Of a DNA stretch of 64,000 bases, positions 1-9,426 are shown in pieces. The DNA comes from Brevibacillus choshinensis (GTDB lineage Bacteria > Bacillota > Bacilli > Brevibacillales > Brevibacillaceae), in the NCBI RefSeq assembly GCF_016811915.1, contig NZ_CP069127.1, positions 5,726,501 to 5,790,500 of the forward strand, written 5' to 3'. A program made the position numbers and the translations under genes. Under the pieces are notes generated by a model. The model did not search any database. It saw only the letters and a list, made by a program, of their open reading frames with translations, and was not told the DNA's origin. Each line of letters opens with the position of its first letter. The first letter of the stretch is position 1.

Positions 1-1305
1 CTCACGGTTGGATAATTCCTCCTCGGCTTGAATCACTTCGAGGGTCGTTGCCAGACCGTTTTCAAAGCGCAAATTGGTCAAACGATAGCTCTCAGCCGCG
101 GAATCTTTCGCGGTTTTTTGGTAATCGATCGCTTCTCTGGCAGCATTCAGGTTCAAATAAGCCTGAGAAACTTCTTTGGTGATCGATCGTTTTTGCTCTT
201 CGATGGCCATTTTCGATTTTTCTACATTATTACGTGCGACACGACCCTGCATACTGGATAGAGCGGAGTACTCCTCAATCAGCTTCACATTCAGCTCCGC
301 CAATTTCAGCTCTTCCTGCACCTTTGTCAATTCGATACGCTTTGCCAATGCTTGATCTTCCGCCTGTTGCATGGTCATCTTGATCGGAGCCGTCTGCTTG
401 TTGGAGGAGACGACCTTCCAGCTTTTCGTCAGGTCCACGCCAAGGAAGTCGTTGAGATCCATGCGAGCCACTTCCACAGCGTTCTGCGCGCTGGTCAGAC
501 TTGCCTGGGCACCTGCCACTCCCATTTCAGCCTGAAGGACATCCGTTTTTGCCTTCGTTCCCACCTGGAACGCCGCTTTTGCTACCTTCAGCTGGGTTTG
601 GGCACGCGTCAGACTCTGTTTTTTCAATTCCAGATCGTCTTGGGCAAAGATCAGGTTGTAGTACGCTTGCTGAGCCCCCAGCTTGATCTTGCCTTCCGTT
701 GCAGTGACTTGCATGGCATTCAGCTTCGTTGTCATTTCCAATTGGGCATTGCCCACGTATTTTGCTTTCGCTGCGCTTAGAGACTCAATCATATCCGCAG
801 GCATTTCTGCAGAGGTTTTATAGGAGAGCATTTGGTTCAGGTCTGCATTTTTCGCATCGAGACGTGCAGTCACCAAAGTCGCGTTGGTCTCCAGTGCTTG
901 CTGAATTGCTTTTTCCAGTGTCAGCTGGTCTGCTGCTGTGCTGGAAGGAGCTGTTGTAGCAGGCGTCGTAGTTACTGGTGCTGTTGTTGCTGGTGTCGTA
1001 TTTGTAGTTGTGTTCGTGTTCGTTGTCGTCGATGCCGTTGTTGTCTTGTCTGTATTCGAGTTTGCAGCAGGTGTTTGGGAGCCAGCAGTAGTTTGGTCCT
1101 TCGCATCCGTTGCAGTTGTTGTTGTTTCTGCTCCGGCAGCAGTAGTTGCTTTTGTCTGCTCCGTTGTCGCAGCAGCTGTCGTTTTGATTTGCTCGGTCGT
1201 CGATGTATTTGCAGATGCCGTCAAGGTTCCTGCGCCAATCGCCGTAGTCAAAACTGCCGCCAAACTAATGGTCATCCATTTTTTGTTTGAATATGGAAAA
1301 TTCAC
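1..1305 (-). CDS. TolC-family outer-membrane-efflux-like protein, 3' end cut by window edge
   Basis: No stop is reached before base 1, so the C-terminus is missing; 435 codons are visible. The GTG start at 1305 is chosen because AAGGAG lies at 1315-1320 with a 9-base spacer. The first ~32 residues are a basic start plus hydrophobic stretch ending in Ala-Ser-Ala, i.e. a signal peptide. Residues ~33-123 are almost entirely Thr, Ala, Ser, Asn and Gln, a low-complexity linker. From ~126 the protein is helical and rich in Ala, Gln, Glu and Lys, with phrases typical of the OEP/TolC family (LTLEKAIQQALETN near the start, then LKVAKAAFQVGTKAKTDVLQAE). TolC proteins are outer-membrane channels in diderms; homologues exist in Gram-positive Bacillales, where they cannot have that role, and their function is unknown. 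Family assignment is firm, function is not. Confidence 0.8.
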   Translation of the reverse strand, partial: MNFPYSNKKWMTISLAAVLTTAIGAGTLTASANTSTTEQIKTTAAATTEQTKATTAAGAETTTTATDAKDQTTAGSQTPAANSNTDKTTTASTTTNTNTTTNTTPATTAPVTTTPATTAPSSTAADQLTLEKAIQQALETNATLVTARLDAKNADLNQMLSYKTSAEMPADMIESLSAAKAKYVGNAQLEMTTKLNAMQVTATEGKIKLGAQQAYYNLIFAQDDLELKKQSLTRAQTQLKVAKAAFQVGTKAKTDVLQAEMGVAGAQASLTSAQNAVEVARMDLNDFLGVDLTKSWKVVSSNKQTAPIKMTMQQAEDQALAKRIELTKVQEELKLAELNVKLIEEYSALSSMQGRVARNNVEKSKMAIEEQKRSITKEVSQAYLNLNAAREAIDYQKTAKDSAAESYRLTNLRFENGLATTLEVIQAEEELSNRE

Positions 1306-1595
1306 TCGTTGCCACTCCTTTTTAAATTGTTTTGATGATAAAATCTTTCACCACTTGAAATATTGCTGTTTGTCCCAAAATCACTATATCACAGAGTAAA
1401 GTTTCGTACACGAAAAATTAGTATAATACCACTATTTTCATAAGGGATTAGGCACACTGTATCATGTATAGATCATCCCTTTCCTGTTTATTCCCTTTCA
1501 TGCCCCCTAGATTAATACGATTATGTGTCAAAAAAATTTCAGGATTCGCTTAACAATGTGCGACATGCTATCCTTTTTCTTGAGGTGAATCGACT

Positions 1596-2249
1596 ATGCT
1601 GCAACAATACAAGACCGTAGCCGGTTACGGAGAGGACTATATTGTGATTGAGCGTTCCCGTTTTATTGGGTATGCGCAACGGGTGACGACAGAAGAAGAG
1701 GCAACCGCTTTTATTGCTATGATCAATAAGAAGCATTGGGATGCGACGCACAACTGCTCAGCTTTTGTCATCGGTGAGAATGATCAGATCCAGCGTTCGA
1801 GTGATGATGGTGAGCCGAGCGGAACTGCGGGCAAGCCGATCCTCGAGTGCATCAAGAAAAACGGGGTAAAAGATACCGTCGTTGTCGTGACCCGATATTT
1901 CGGCGGAATCAAGCTCGGCGCTGGCGGGCTGGTGCGTGCTTATACGGCAGGGACAGTCACTGCTTTGAAAGCCGCCAAGATCGTCATACATACCCTTCAT
2001 CAGAAGGTGACTGTCGATGTGGATTATCACTGGTGGGGGAAAGTCGAAAATGAGCTGCGGTTGACCGAGCAGCGCGTGGTGGGGACTGATTTTACAGATC
2101 GAGTCACTGCACATGTGCTCATTCCCGATGGTCAGCAGGATGACTTTGTCGCAGGTATGGTTGATCTGACGAACGGGCAGGCAAAGGTTGTTCTTGGGGA
2201 CAAGGAGTATGTCGAGGTGCCGGTAGAGGCCGTTGGGGATGATGAGTAA
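1596..2249 (+). CDS. yvyE: YigZ/YvyE family protein (IMPACT fold)
   Basis: A 217-residue protein with the two-domain layout of the YigZ family: an N-terminal UPF0029/IMPACT domain (about residues 15-125) and a C-terminal DUF1949 ferredoxin-like domain (about 140-205). The family hallmark DDGEPSGTAGKPIL is near residue 70, followed by a conserved VTRYFGGIKLGAGGL block. GAGGTG precedes the ATG by about 9 bases. IMPACT proteins in eukaryotes act in translational control; the bacterial members have no settled role. In Bacillus subtilis yvyE also lies near tagO, so the location is syntenic. It is transcribed alone on the plus strand, divergent from the TolC-like gene. Confidence 0.92.
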   Translation: MLQQYKTVAGYGEDYIVIERSRFIGYAQRVTTEEEATAFIAMINKKHWDATHNCSAFVIGENDQIQRSSDDGEPSGTAGKPILECIKKNGVKDTVVVVTRYFGGIKLGAGGLVRAYTAGTVTALKAAKIVIHTLHQKVTVDVDYHWWGKVENELRLTEQRVVGTDFTDRVTAHVLIPDGQQDDFVAGMVDLTNGQAKVVLGDKEYVEVPVEAVGDDE

Positions 2250-2332
2250 TTTCACTTGATGGGGAGCTTATCTTTGTCTACGATATTCTTATACGGTACA
2301 AGCCACTAATTGATCTGAACGGGGGCATTGTC

Positions 2333-2755
2333 GTGGGGAAAACGTTGGATGATCTGTTTGATAAGCTAATTGAGTTTCAAGAGCATGTGAATCATGGTTT
2401 CATACGAATTGAGGGCCGTTTGGACAGGAGCGAGTATCGGTTAGAACGGGTAGAGCAGCGGTTAGATCAAGTGGAGCAACGACTGGATGAGCATGAAATC
2501 CGGTTTGGGAACATTGAGCAACAGCAGGTTCTCCTCCATCGCGCAGAAGAAATGACCGCTGATCTGATTCAAATGGTGGGCCAGGTAAACAAGCATTTTG
2601 ATGAAATCCAAGAAGATCTCCACAGTTGCATTCTCATGACAGGCTTACGACTAAAACCCTCACCTTCCTCGACACGAAGGTATGGGAAAACGAAAAACAA
2701 ATATTCCTTCTGCGGGAGCGCATGGAGACCTACGAAAAAAGCTGAAGAGGGATGA
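2333..2755 (+). CDS. Coiled-coil protein, probably frameshifted near its C-terminus
   Basis: GTG start at 2333 behind a G-rich Shine-Dalgarno (GGGGG). Residues ~18-65 form a heptad-like coiled coil (RLERVEQRLDQVEQRLDEHE), and the region up to ~97 stays helical. From about base 2622 the reading frame turns into an unlikely Ser/Arg/Lys tail. In the -1 frame, translation from 2623 gives a convincing continuation (QLHSHDRLTTKTLTFLDTKV, then a tail ending in RERMETYEKS) that stops at TGA 2743-2745, inside the terminator stem. Small coiled-coil proteins ending in a similar Trp-Glu-containing motif are common in Bacillaceae and of unknown function. Either a real one-base deletion, a sequencing error, or a programmed shift explains it. 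It could therefore be a pseudogene. Confidence 0.6.
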   Translation: MGKTLDDLFDKLIEFQEHVNHGFIRIEGRLDRSEYRLERVEQRLDQVEQRLDEHEIRFGNIEQQQVLLHRAEEMTADLIQMVGQVNKHFDEIQEDLHSCILMTGLRLKPSPSSTRRYGKTKNKYSFCGSAWRPTKKAEEG

Positions 2756-2772
2756 CCTCTTCAGCTTTTCTT
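2737..2772. terminator. Bidirectional intrinsic terminator
   Basis: A perfect 14-bp stem (AAAAGCTGAAGAGG at 2737-2750, loop GATGA, complement at 2756-2769) with A-run before and T-run after. It separates the convergent coiled-coil gene and the giant SLH gene and can serve both. Confidence 0.9.
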
Positions 2773-2798
2773 CTATTATATATGTTTCCTGTTACGAA

Positions 2799-5700
2799 TT
2801 ATTGTTTTGGCAGTTTTTTCAGTTGAACCATGACACGAATCGTGATCACTGCCATCTCAGCACGAGTCAGGTTTGCTTTTGGTACAAATCGATATACAGG
2901 CTTTTTCGCATTCGGATCTTTTACTTCACCATTCATCAGTTTTGCTTTTGCTACTACCAGGACAGAAGGCGCGGCATAATAACCAACATCTTTTGCGTCT
3001 TCGAACATTTTGCCTAGCGCTATCTTAGATGCATCCAAAGTGCCTAGCTTCATGTTCAGTGCCCGCGCAATCATAATTGCGGCTTCTTCGCGTGTCAGTG
3101 GATGGTCAGGTCTAAAGTAGCCTGGTTCTTTCCCTCTAACGATACCAGCACGTGCCGCAGTCTCAATATACTTGTACTCATAATCCCAGCGATCTCTGCT
3201 TGGTCTTACGTCATTAAAAGTAGGACTTGATGGGGTTCTGCTATCTTCATACGGACCATCATTGATTGGTAATGCAAGTGCTTTAACCAGCATCGTAGCA
3301 AATTCTCCACGGGAGATGTCACGGTTAGCGCCAAAGGTATTGGAGCTATAATTTGTCATTATACCTTTCGAGTACAATGTTTCCATTGCATCACGGGCAA
3401 AATCATGCGTTACGACATCATCAAAAGATTCCCGGGTCTTCAGGACGATGTAATAGCCAAATCCCTTGAATGGCACAGAAATTACTTTTTTACCTGTATT
3501 CACTACCCCGCCAATATTTTGCCACTTGTCACCATTGTGATAAAAGACAGTCAGAATGTTATTAGCAGCGTTTACGATGGCTACATCGTATTTAATGGAG
3601 AGTGAGCCCGTTTTACTAGGTACCAGGTTATCTTCATAACGAGATTTGAATTCTTCAATTTCATCCCCGTCGTCCTCGTATGGATCACGTCCACCCGGAA
3701 CATTTTGGTCTCCTGCATCAATGTAGTACATTGGGCTTGCATAGTTGAAATTTTCCTCAAGTCGAAGCTTGGATTTCATGTTATCGTCTGGAATGGTTAC
3801 TTGTCCGGTTGTACGATCAGCAATCCCAAAATAAAGAGGTACATCTACAAAGATATCTCCAAGCGGATTTTTCACTTCTTCTCCTTCTAATTTGTTTTCA
3901 GGAGTAAGAAGGACTGTTCCGGCAGGAAACTTTAGTTCAAGTGCTTTTTCAAAAACACTAAACGATACTTTTTTACCTAGGATATCACGGTACTCTGCTC
4001 CGTTTACCGATGAGTTCGCATTAAAAATTTGAACTTCATCATTGTACGTGTTAGAACCTACCTGAACCTGGTATTTAATTTTGTTCAGACCTTTTTTCAG
4101 TTGCACCGTAGCCTTGAATACGTAATAGGTCTGTGGGACTTCTCTCCCCTTATCATCATCGTATTCAAAGTCTGGGTTCGTTGTATTAGTCACAACCGCT
4201 TCTGTTTTCCCAAACAAGACTTTCGTGGCATTCTCTGCATAGATCTTGATTGGCACGCTATTGGAGTTCACGATGATATACTGATCCGATTCCTTTGCTT
4301 TTACAGGAGAGATGACTTCCCAGCTGCTTGTTGTCTGATCAATTCGAACGTCGTAACGTACGACTGCCCCTTTTGAATCCTCAGCCACGATTGTGTAATT
4401 GGTGCTTCCATTCTTCTTCAGTGTCAGAGGGAATAAGGCCAATACATTTTCTTGTTCAGTTGCTTTCGAGATATTGTCTTGAATGGCCTCAATCAAATCG
4501 CCATAATCCTTGCTTTTCATCTGCGCTTGGAAAGTCGTTCTGTTTTGAGGCTCGAAATTCAGATCTTCAAAATCACCCTTTAGTGAGCTTCCGGGTATTT
4601 CACCAAGTGTATTGTTGTATTCCTGGTTTGTCTCCTTCAGCTTCCAATCACCATTCTCATAACGATAATCTACGATCCGTTTTCCGTTTTTCTCGATATA
4701 CATGTGCTCGGCTCCATTGCCTACTTTGAAACGAAAGCCGCTCAAAAACTTCGAGCTGGTTTTATAAGACGTCTCAGATGCAGCTTTTGTCAACTCCGTC
4801 GTTTTACCGTTTTCGTTGATTTCCAGCTTTATGTCTTCAATTGTAGGTGCCTTTGAAGAAATATACAAAATGGTGTAGCTATAGCTAACAGAAGGACTGG
4901 ACGTCAATTCGATTTCAAGATGATGCTCACCCTGGCCCTTTTGGGTAATCAAGTCAACGATCTTGGTTTTATTAATAGTAAACGTGCCCTGCTTGTTAGT
5001 GGCTGTGGATGAGGTTACATCCAAACCTTTACCATCCTCGATCGTTTCACCGTTCAATTTAACAACGATGTTACCTGCATTCAGATCATAATTGTAGACT
5101 TTCCCTCTTAGTGCATACAAATCGTCTGTGCTGATTGCTTGATAACCACTTTCAAATGTCTTCTGCTGTCCGGTACCATCAAAATATGTCAGCTGAATAT
5201 AAGGTGAAATTTGCACATTCATCGAATATTGCACATGTAAGGTAACAGTGTCTTTTGTATAGGTTACATCCAAGATACCGGTACCTGCTGGCAGGTTAGA
5301 CAATGGAACTTCAAAACCAGTTGCGCTCAGATTTTTCGGAGTTATTGGCGCCCCATTATACATTACTTTGTAATCACCAGCTACTCCACTCATGTTTGCC
5401 GTAGTGAAATTTACTGTGACAGAGGATTGATTCAGCACATTGACAGATGTCCCCGACAGCTGCGTTCCTCCGTAAGCAGCCGAAATGAATCTTGGCTTTT
5501 GGCTGTCTGCAAACGCAAACTTGTACGAATATCCGTTTACAGTATTGAAATCTTCGGTTGGGAGTGCAGTAGGATCACTAGGATCTAAGATGGAAAAAAC
5601 ATATTCCAACGAGACATTGACAATATCTCCATCTTTGAAAATCCCTGTTTTTACATCGGCGTCATTAGAGATATCCGCTACAAAGGTATGCTCCGTATAT

Positions 5701-7355
5701 CCGCTGCCTTTGCTAGTCGAACTCAGGGGAGTAATATTATCGACACTATAGGTTACACCCGGCTTCGTGATTTTCAGTCGCAGATGTTCAAATTTCTGCA
5801 GGGCTGAGTCCTCGAATTTTAGAAGCGCCTTACCTTGTATAGTAAAAGTTTCCTGGTTTCCATTTGTATCAACAAGACCACTAACCGACACAGTCTGATT
5901 CAAAACCAAGTTAACTGGAGTAGTGCTTTTGCTACTGATGCTTACGTTATAAAATTGATTGGCGGTTTGATTATCTCTCGAAGCTACGTGAATCGTGCGA
6001 TAAATTATGCCGACCTTCTTGTTATTGCTGTACGCGGTAAACTCCAGTTTATTTTCTCCCAATATAGAAGGGATATTTGCAGCAAATGTCCCGGACGTTA
6101 CCGTTGCTTGTACCTCGTCACCCGTCGTTGCATTTTTTACGAAAACTCTCTCCGCATTTTTTACAACCCCGTCGACATTAAGAGTCAATCGATTCGCCGA
6201 AGAAACCGTAATCAGTGTGGTAGAACTGGTCAATACCGTATCATTAACCTTGATACTGTCGATGACAGGAGTGTTATTGTACTCCACATAAAAACTGAGA
6301 TGCTCTTTCGTTACACTACCACTACGTTCGTAGAATGTAATCACATTCAGCCCAGGGTTCAAGCTCACATCCGTGAATGTAAACGTATTACCAGTAATCA
6401 CAGGCGTAGTCGAAGTTAGATCTTGAACATTCTGTCCGTTGTTCGTTGTAATTTTCAAGCGCAAATTGGCGCCTGTAACACCAGAGCCAAATACCCCGCG
6501 CAGTGTAATTTTGTCAACCGATGAGAGCAGTGCATTATTTATACTTGTCCCGATCCCACTATAGTCAGTCAGGATAATTGGGGCGTCCTTTTGTTGATAG
6601 TCGTAATACAGGTATTGCTCATAGCCTGTATTGACTGCAATCACTTTGATTACATTTAAGCCCGGTTTCAAATCAATCGTGCTAATTTTTATTGTTTCGC
6701 CATTATACCCTGCTTTCGGATTGGTCGCAGAGGAGAATGTTTGAACAGGCACTCCGTTTAACTGAACCTCCATTTGGGGTGTCTTATCATTGGTGTCTGT
6801 ATATGCAAATGACAAATCAGTCACTTTGTTGTTAGTTACCAGAATCGGATTATCCGCCGTTCCGGTTCCATTCGCATTCGTCGGGGCAGTGAAGCTAAGC
6901 GTAGCTCCTGATTTCTGCTTATCTAGTTTATAAAACATGGTTGCCTTTTCGGAACCAAATGTAACTTCCACCTTTGTTACTTTTCCATCACGATCGATTG
7001 TGATAGTAGGTATTGTTAATTCTTTACCTGTAAAAGTCAAAGCTGGTGAATACGATACCGGCATCTCATCTACTTTAATGGAGACCGCGTTATTGTTAGC
7101 TATATCATTGGTCAGCTTGATCCCATTCAAAACTCTGTTTGAAACCAAAACAGGAAGCGCTTCAGTACCGAACTTAATCTTATCGGCTTGATCACGCAAA
7201 GCATAACCTGGGTTATCGATCGCGCTCCAATTTCCGATTTTATCGACATCGGCCGCTGCTGACACGATGCCAACCGGTAAGAGAGCGGTCAACAACATAA
7301 TCAGAGTTAAGTACGACGCAATTGTAGTTCGTAATTTCCTCGCTGTATAATGCAC
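2799..7355 (-). CDS. Giant exported S-layer-homology (SLH) domain protein
   Basis: About 1518 residues from the GTG at 7355, chosen because the Shine-Dalgarno (GGAGAGG) is only two bases from the alternative GTG at 7364 but well spaced from 7355. Residues ~1-35 are a signal peptide (basic start, LTLIMLLTALLPVG, then SAAA). The long middle is Thr/Ser/Asn/Val-rich with recurring beta-strand patterns such as NPGLNVITFYE and KPGLNVIKVIAVN, suggesting repeated Ig-like or cadherin-like modules. Three SLH repeats close the protein (about 1310-1521), each with an FxDV/FxDA start and a TREEAAIMIARAL-type end. SLH domains bind pyruvylated secondary wall polymer, so this is a surface protein; whether it is a structural S-layer protein or an adhesin cannot be told. 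The gene is visibly more A/T-rich than its neighbours. It appears monocistronic. Confidence 0.88.
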   Translation of the reverse strand: MHYTARKLRTTIASYLTLIMLLTALLPVGIVSAAADVDKIGNWSAIDNPGYALRDQADKIKFGTEALPVLVSNRVLNGIKLTNDIANNNAVSIKVDEMPVSYSPALTFTGKELTIPTITIDRDGKVTKVEVTFGSEKATMFYKLDKQKSGATLSFTAPTNANGTGTADNPILVTNNKVTDLSFAYTDTNDKTPQMEVQLNGVPVQTFSSATNPKAGYNGETIKISTIDLKPGLNVIKVIAVNTGYEQYLYYDYQQKDAPIILTDYSGIGTSINNALLSSVDKITLRGVFGSGVTGANLRLKITTNNGQNVQDLTSTTPVITGNTFTFTDVSLNPGLNVITFYERSGSVTKEHLSFYVEYNNTPVIDSIKVNDTVLTSSTTLITVSSANRLTLNVDGVVKNAERVFVKNATTGDEVQATVTSGTFAANIPSILGENKLEFTAYSNNKKVGIIYRTIHVASRDNQTANQFYNVSISSKSTTPVNLVLNQTVSVSGLVDTNGNQETFTIQGKALLKFEDSALQKFEHLRLKITKPGVTYSVDNITPLSSTSKGSGYTEHTFVADISNDADVKTGIFKDGDIVNVSLEYVFSILDPSDPTALPTEDFNTVNGYSYKFAFADSQKPRFISAAYGGTQLSGTSVNVLNQSSVTVNFTTANMSGVAGDYKVMYNGAPITPKNLSATGFEVPLSNLPAGTGILDVTYTKDTVTLHVQYSMNVQISPYIQLTYFDGTGQQKTFESGYQAISTDDLYALRGKVYNYDLNAGNIVVKLNGETIEDGKGLDVTSSTATNKQGTFTINKTKIVDLITQKGQGEHHLEIELTSSPSVSYSYTILYISSKAPTIEDIKLEINENGKTTELTKAASETSYKTSSKFLSGFRFKVGNGAEHMYIEKNGKRIVDYRYENGDWKLKETNQEYNNTLGEIPGSSLKGDFEDLNFEPQNRTTFQAQMKSKDYGDLIEAIQDNISKATEQENVLALFPLTLKKNGSTNYTIVAEDSKGAVVRYDVRIDQTTSSWEVISPVKAKESDQYIIVNSNSVPIKIYAENATKVLFGKTEAVVTNTTNPDFEYDDDKGREVPQTYYVFKATVQLKKGLNKIKYQVQVGSNTYNDEVQIFNANSSVNGAEYRDILGKKVSFSVFEKALELKFPAGTVLLTPENKLEGEEVKNPLGDIFVDVPLYFGIADRTTGQVTIPDDNMKSKLRLEENFNYASPMYYIDAGDQNVPGGRDPYEDDGDEIEEFKSRYEDNLVPSKTGSLSIKYDVAIVNAANNILTVFYHNGDKWQNIGGVVNTGKKVISVPFKGFGYYIVLKTRESFDDVVTHDFARDAMETLYSKGIMTNYSSNTFGANRDISRGEFATMLVKALALPINDGPYEDSRTPSSPTFNDVRPSRDRWDYEYKYIETAARAGIVRGKEPGYFRPDHPLTREEAAIMIARALNMKLGTLDASKIALGKMFEDAKDVGYYAAPSVLVVAKAKLMNGEVKDPNAKKPVYRFVPKANLTRAEMAVITIRVMVQLKKLPKQ

Positions 7356-7452
7356 GTATTTCACCTCTCCTTTTAAATGTTAGTTTTCTTTAAAACCCTC
7401 CCTTTCTGTATCGGAAAAATCAATGGCGATGTTTAGGAAAAACTATAAGAAA

Positions 7453-7480
7453 AACCCTCTTGCTAACAAGCAAGAGGGTT
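7453..7480 (-). terminator. Terminator downstream of tagO
   Basis: A 12-bp perfect stem (AACCCTCTTGCT, loop AACA, complement). On the minus strand it is followed by TTTTTCTTAT, so it ends tagO transcription before the SLH gene. Confidence 0.88.
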
Positions 7481-7493
7481 TGTTTTGATCTTC

Positions 7494-8594
7494 TTAATTC
7501 GTCCTTCTCTCCTGCTCCGCCTGCTTCACTCTCATCCGTCGATAGGCATTGATCAACGGGCGGTGGCGGCGGCTTACCAGGCCGACGATTTCTGTGGCCA
7601 GGTGAGTCACGATCAGCAGAAGCACCATCACGATGATGGTTGTCCACTTGGTGGTCTTGGTGAGTACGATCGCCATCGTTCCGAAGAAGATGCTGATCGA
7701 GTAAATGGTCAATACCGTTCTGCGATGGGACAGGCCCATGTTGAGCAGACAGTGGTGCAGGTGCCCTTTGTCAGGACTGGAGATTGGCTTTTTGTTCACG
7801 ATTCGGCGCACGATGGCAAAGAACGTGTCCCAAAGCGGAACCCCGAGCACGACGATCGGAATGATAAAGGAAACGAAAAGTGCCTCTTTAAAGCCCATGA
7901 TCGACAAGGCAGCCAGGTTGAAGCCTAAAAACAGTGAACCGGTGTCGCCCATGAACAGGCGGGCCGGATGAAAGTTGAAGTACAGAAAACCGAGAATCGC
8001 TCCGAGGAGCACAAAGCAGTAGATCGCGACATTGTGATCACCCATGATCAGGGCCATGATCGCCATCGTCGCAGTCGCAATGGCCGAGACACCAGCCGAC
8101 AATCCGTCCAAGCCGTCAATCAGATTGACTGCATTGGTGACCCCCACGATCCAGAACATGGTGATCGGAATGGCAAGCCAGAAGAGCCATCCACTGCTGA
8201 AGTCGATGCTGCCCGTGTAGGGAAGATTGACGACCCCAATTTTCAAACCAAACGGAATGACGACAATCGCCGTTGCGACCAGTTGGCCGAGAAGCTTCCA
8301 TTTGGGCGAGAGCTGGAGCTTGTCATCCAGCATCCCCACTATCATGACAATCGTACTACCGATGAAAATCCCCAGCATTTCCCCCATGCTCGAGTACGGG
8401 ACAAACAAAAAGAATGCGACCAAATATCCTAGGTAAATAGCGAGGCCACCCATCCGCGGCATGATACGTGTATGTACCTTGCGCTGGTTGGGCGCATCCA
8501 CTGCTCCTACCTTGACTGCGAGCTTCATGACATAGGGTGTTGCGATAAATGATACGATCAGCGAAGTCAGCAATCCGAAGATTAATGTAGACAT
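7494..8594 (-). CDS. tagO: Undecaprenyl-phosphate GlcNAc-1-phosphate transferase (TagO/WecA family)
   Basis: A 366-residue polytopic membrane protein of the MraY/WecA family. It transfers GlcNAc-1-phosphate from UDP-GlcNAc to undecaprenyl phosphate, the first step of wall teichoic/teichuronic acid and related polymer synthesis. Visible signatures: MLDDK near residue 88, NAVNLIDGLDGLSAG near 153, GDTGSLFLG near 217 and the HLHH motif near 280. About ten to eleven hydrophobic segments span the sequence. The ATG at 8594 follows GAGAGGAG. The gene sits 27 bases downstream of tagA on the same strand, fitting a shared pathway. It could equally feed another GlcNAc-primed polymer; the enzyme activity call is secure. 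Confidence 0.93.
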   Translation of the reverse strand: MSTLIFGLLTSLIVSFIATPYVMKLAVKVGAVDAPNQRKVHTRIMPRMGGLAIYLGYLVAFFLFVPYSSMGEMLGIFIGSTIVMIVGMLDDKLQLSPKWKLLGQLVATAIVVIPFGLKIGVVNLPYTGSIDFSSGWLFWLAIPITMFWIVGVTNAVNLIDGLDGLSAGVSAIATATMAIMALIMGDHNVAIYCFVLLGAILGFLYFNFHPARLFMGDTGSLFLGFNLAALSIMGFKEALFVSFIIPIVVLGVPLWDTFFAIVRRIVNKKPISSPDKGHLHHCLLNMGLSHRRTVLTIYSISIFFGTMAIVLTKTTKWTTIIVMVLLLIVTHLATEIVGLVSRRHRPLINAYRRMRVKQAEQERRTN

Positions 8595-8621
8595 CGACTG
8601 TTCTCCTCTCTACGGGTGCAT

Positions 8622-9356
8622 CTAGCGGCTACTCCATTTTTCTTTCAAGACTGTCAGGACAAACCGCGGAATAGCGAGCTGGCGCTTCCAGCGGGAAGGC
8701 TGGGAAACCAAGCGATAAAACCATTCCAGATGCAGTTTTTGCCATACAGCAGGGGCACGCTTTACTTTCCCGGAAATGACGTCAAAGCTGCCGCCCACTC
8801 CCATCATCAGGGAAGCATTCAACTGATCGCGATACTTGACCATCCATTCATCCTGTCTCGGCGCCCCCAGCGCCACAAACAAAAGATGAGGCTTTTTCTC
8901 CGCGATTTCTTGCACGATTTGTTCTTCTTCGTCTTGTCGGAAGTATCCGTCCCGATACCCGACCAAGCACGCGTTCGGATAGCGCTCAGCCAGCTTTTCC
9001 ACCGCCAAGCTGATCACTTCCGGATGCGCTCCCAGCAAATATACTTTCCAATGGCGCCGATCCGCTTCGGCCATCAAGGCTTCCAGCAGCTCGACCCCCG
9101 TAATGCGCTCATAAATTGGCTGATTCGTCCATTTGGCGGCGTACACAATACCGATCCCATCTGGAACGACATAGGCTTGTTCTACAAAGGAACGAAAGCC
9201 CCGATGCTCTCTCGCCAGCATGACGATCTCCGGATTGGCAGTTACCACGTGCGTCTGCGTCCCGCTCTCAATCCTCTCGACCATATAGTCGACGCTATCA
9301 CGAAAGCCTCGTGTAGTAAACGGTACACCTAATATGCTTGCGACCTGTTTGGTCAA
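8622..9356 (-). CDS. tagA: WecG/TagA/CpsF family N-acetylmannosaminyltransferase
   Basis: A GT26 glycosyltransferase of about 244 residues. TagA adds ManNAc from UDP-ManNAc to GlcNAc-PP-undecaprenol, making the disaccharide linkage unit of wall polymers. Conserved blocks: VVTANPEIVMLAR near residue 40, VPDGIGIVYAAK near 68, and GAPRQDEWM near 175. The TTG at 9356 is preferred since GAAGGTG precedes it by six bases; a TTG at 9371 would overlap that site. It lies upstream of tagO; the UDP-ManNAc supplier mnaA is elsewhere in this window at 54.1 kb. Confidence 0.9.
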   Translation of the reverse strand: MTKQVASILGVPFTTRGFRDSVDYMVERIESGTQTHVVTANPEIVMLAREHRGFRSFVEQAYVVPDGIGIVYAAKWTNQPIYERITGVELLEALMAEADRRHWKVYLLGAHPEVISLAVEKLAERYPNACLVGYRDGYFRQDEEEQIVQEIAEKKPHLLFVALGAPRQDEWMVKYRDQLNASLMMGVGGSFDVISGKVKRAPAVWQKLHLEWFYRLVSQPSRWKRQLAIPRFVLTVLKEKWSSR

Positions 9357-9426
9357 TGGTTTCACCTTCAATGTATAAGTTGCCCACTAGCCATTTTACC
9401 TGAAAAGAAAGGCACATTCAAGATGC

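Noticed and set aside
1306..1595. Promoters in the TolC-like/yvyE divergent gap
   Set aside because: Several TATAAT-like words occur in this A/T-rich stretch, but none has a convincing -35 at the right distance, so no site is called.
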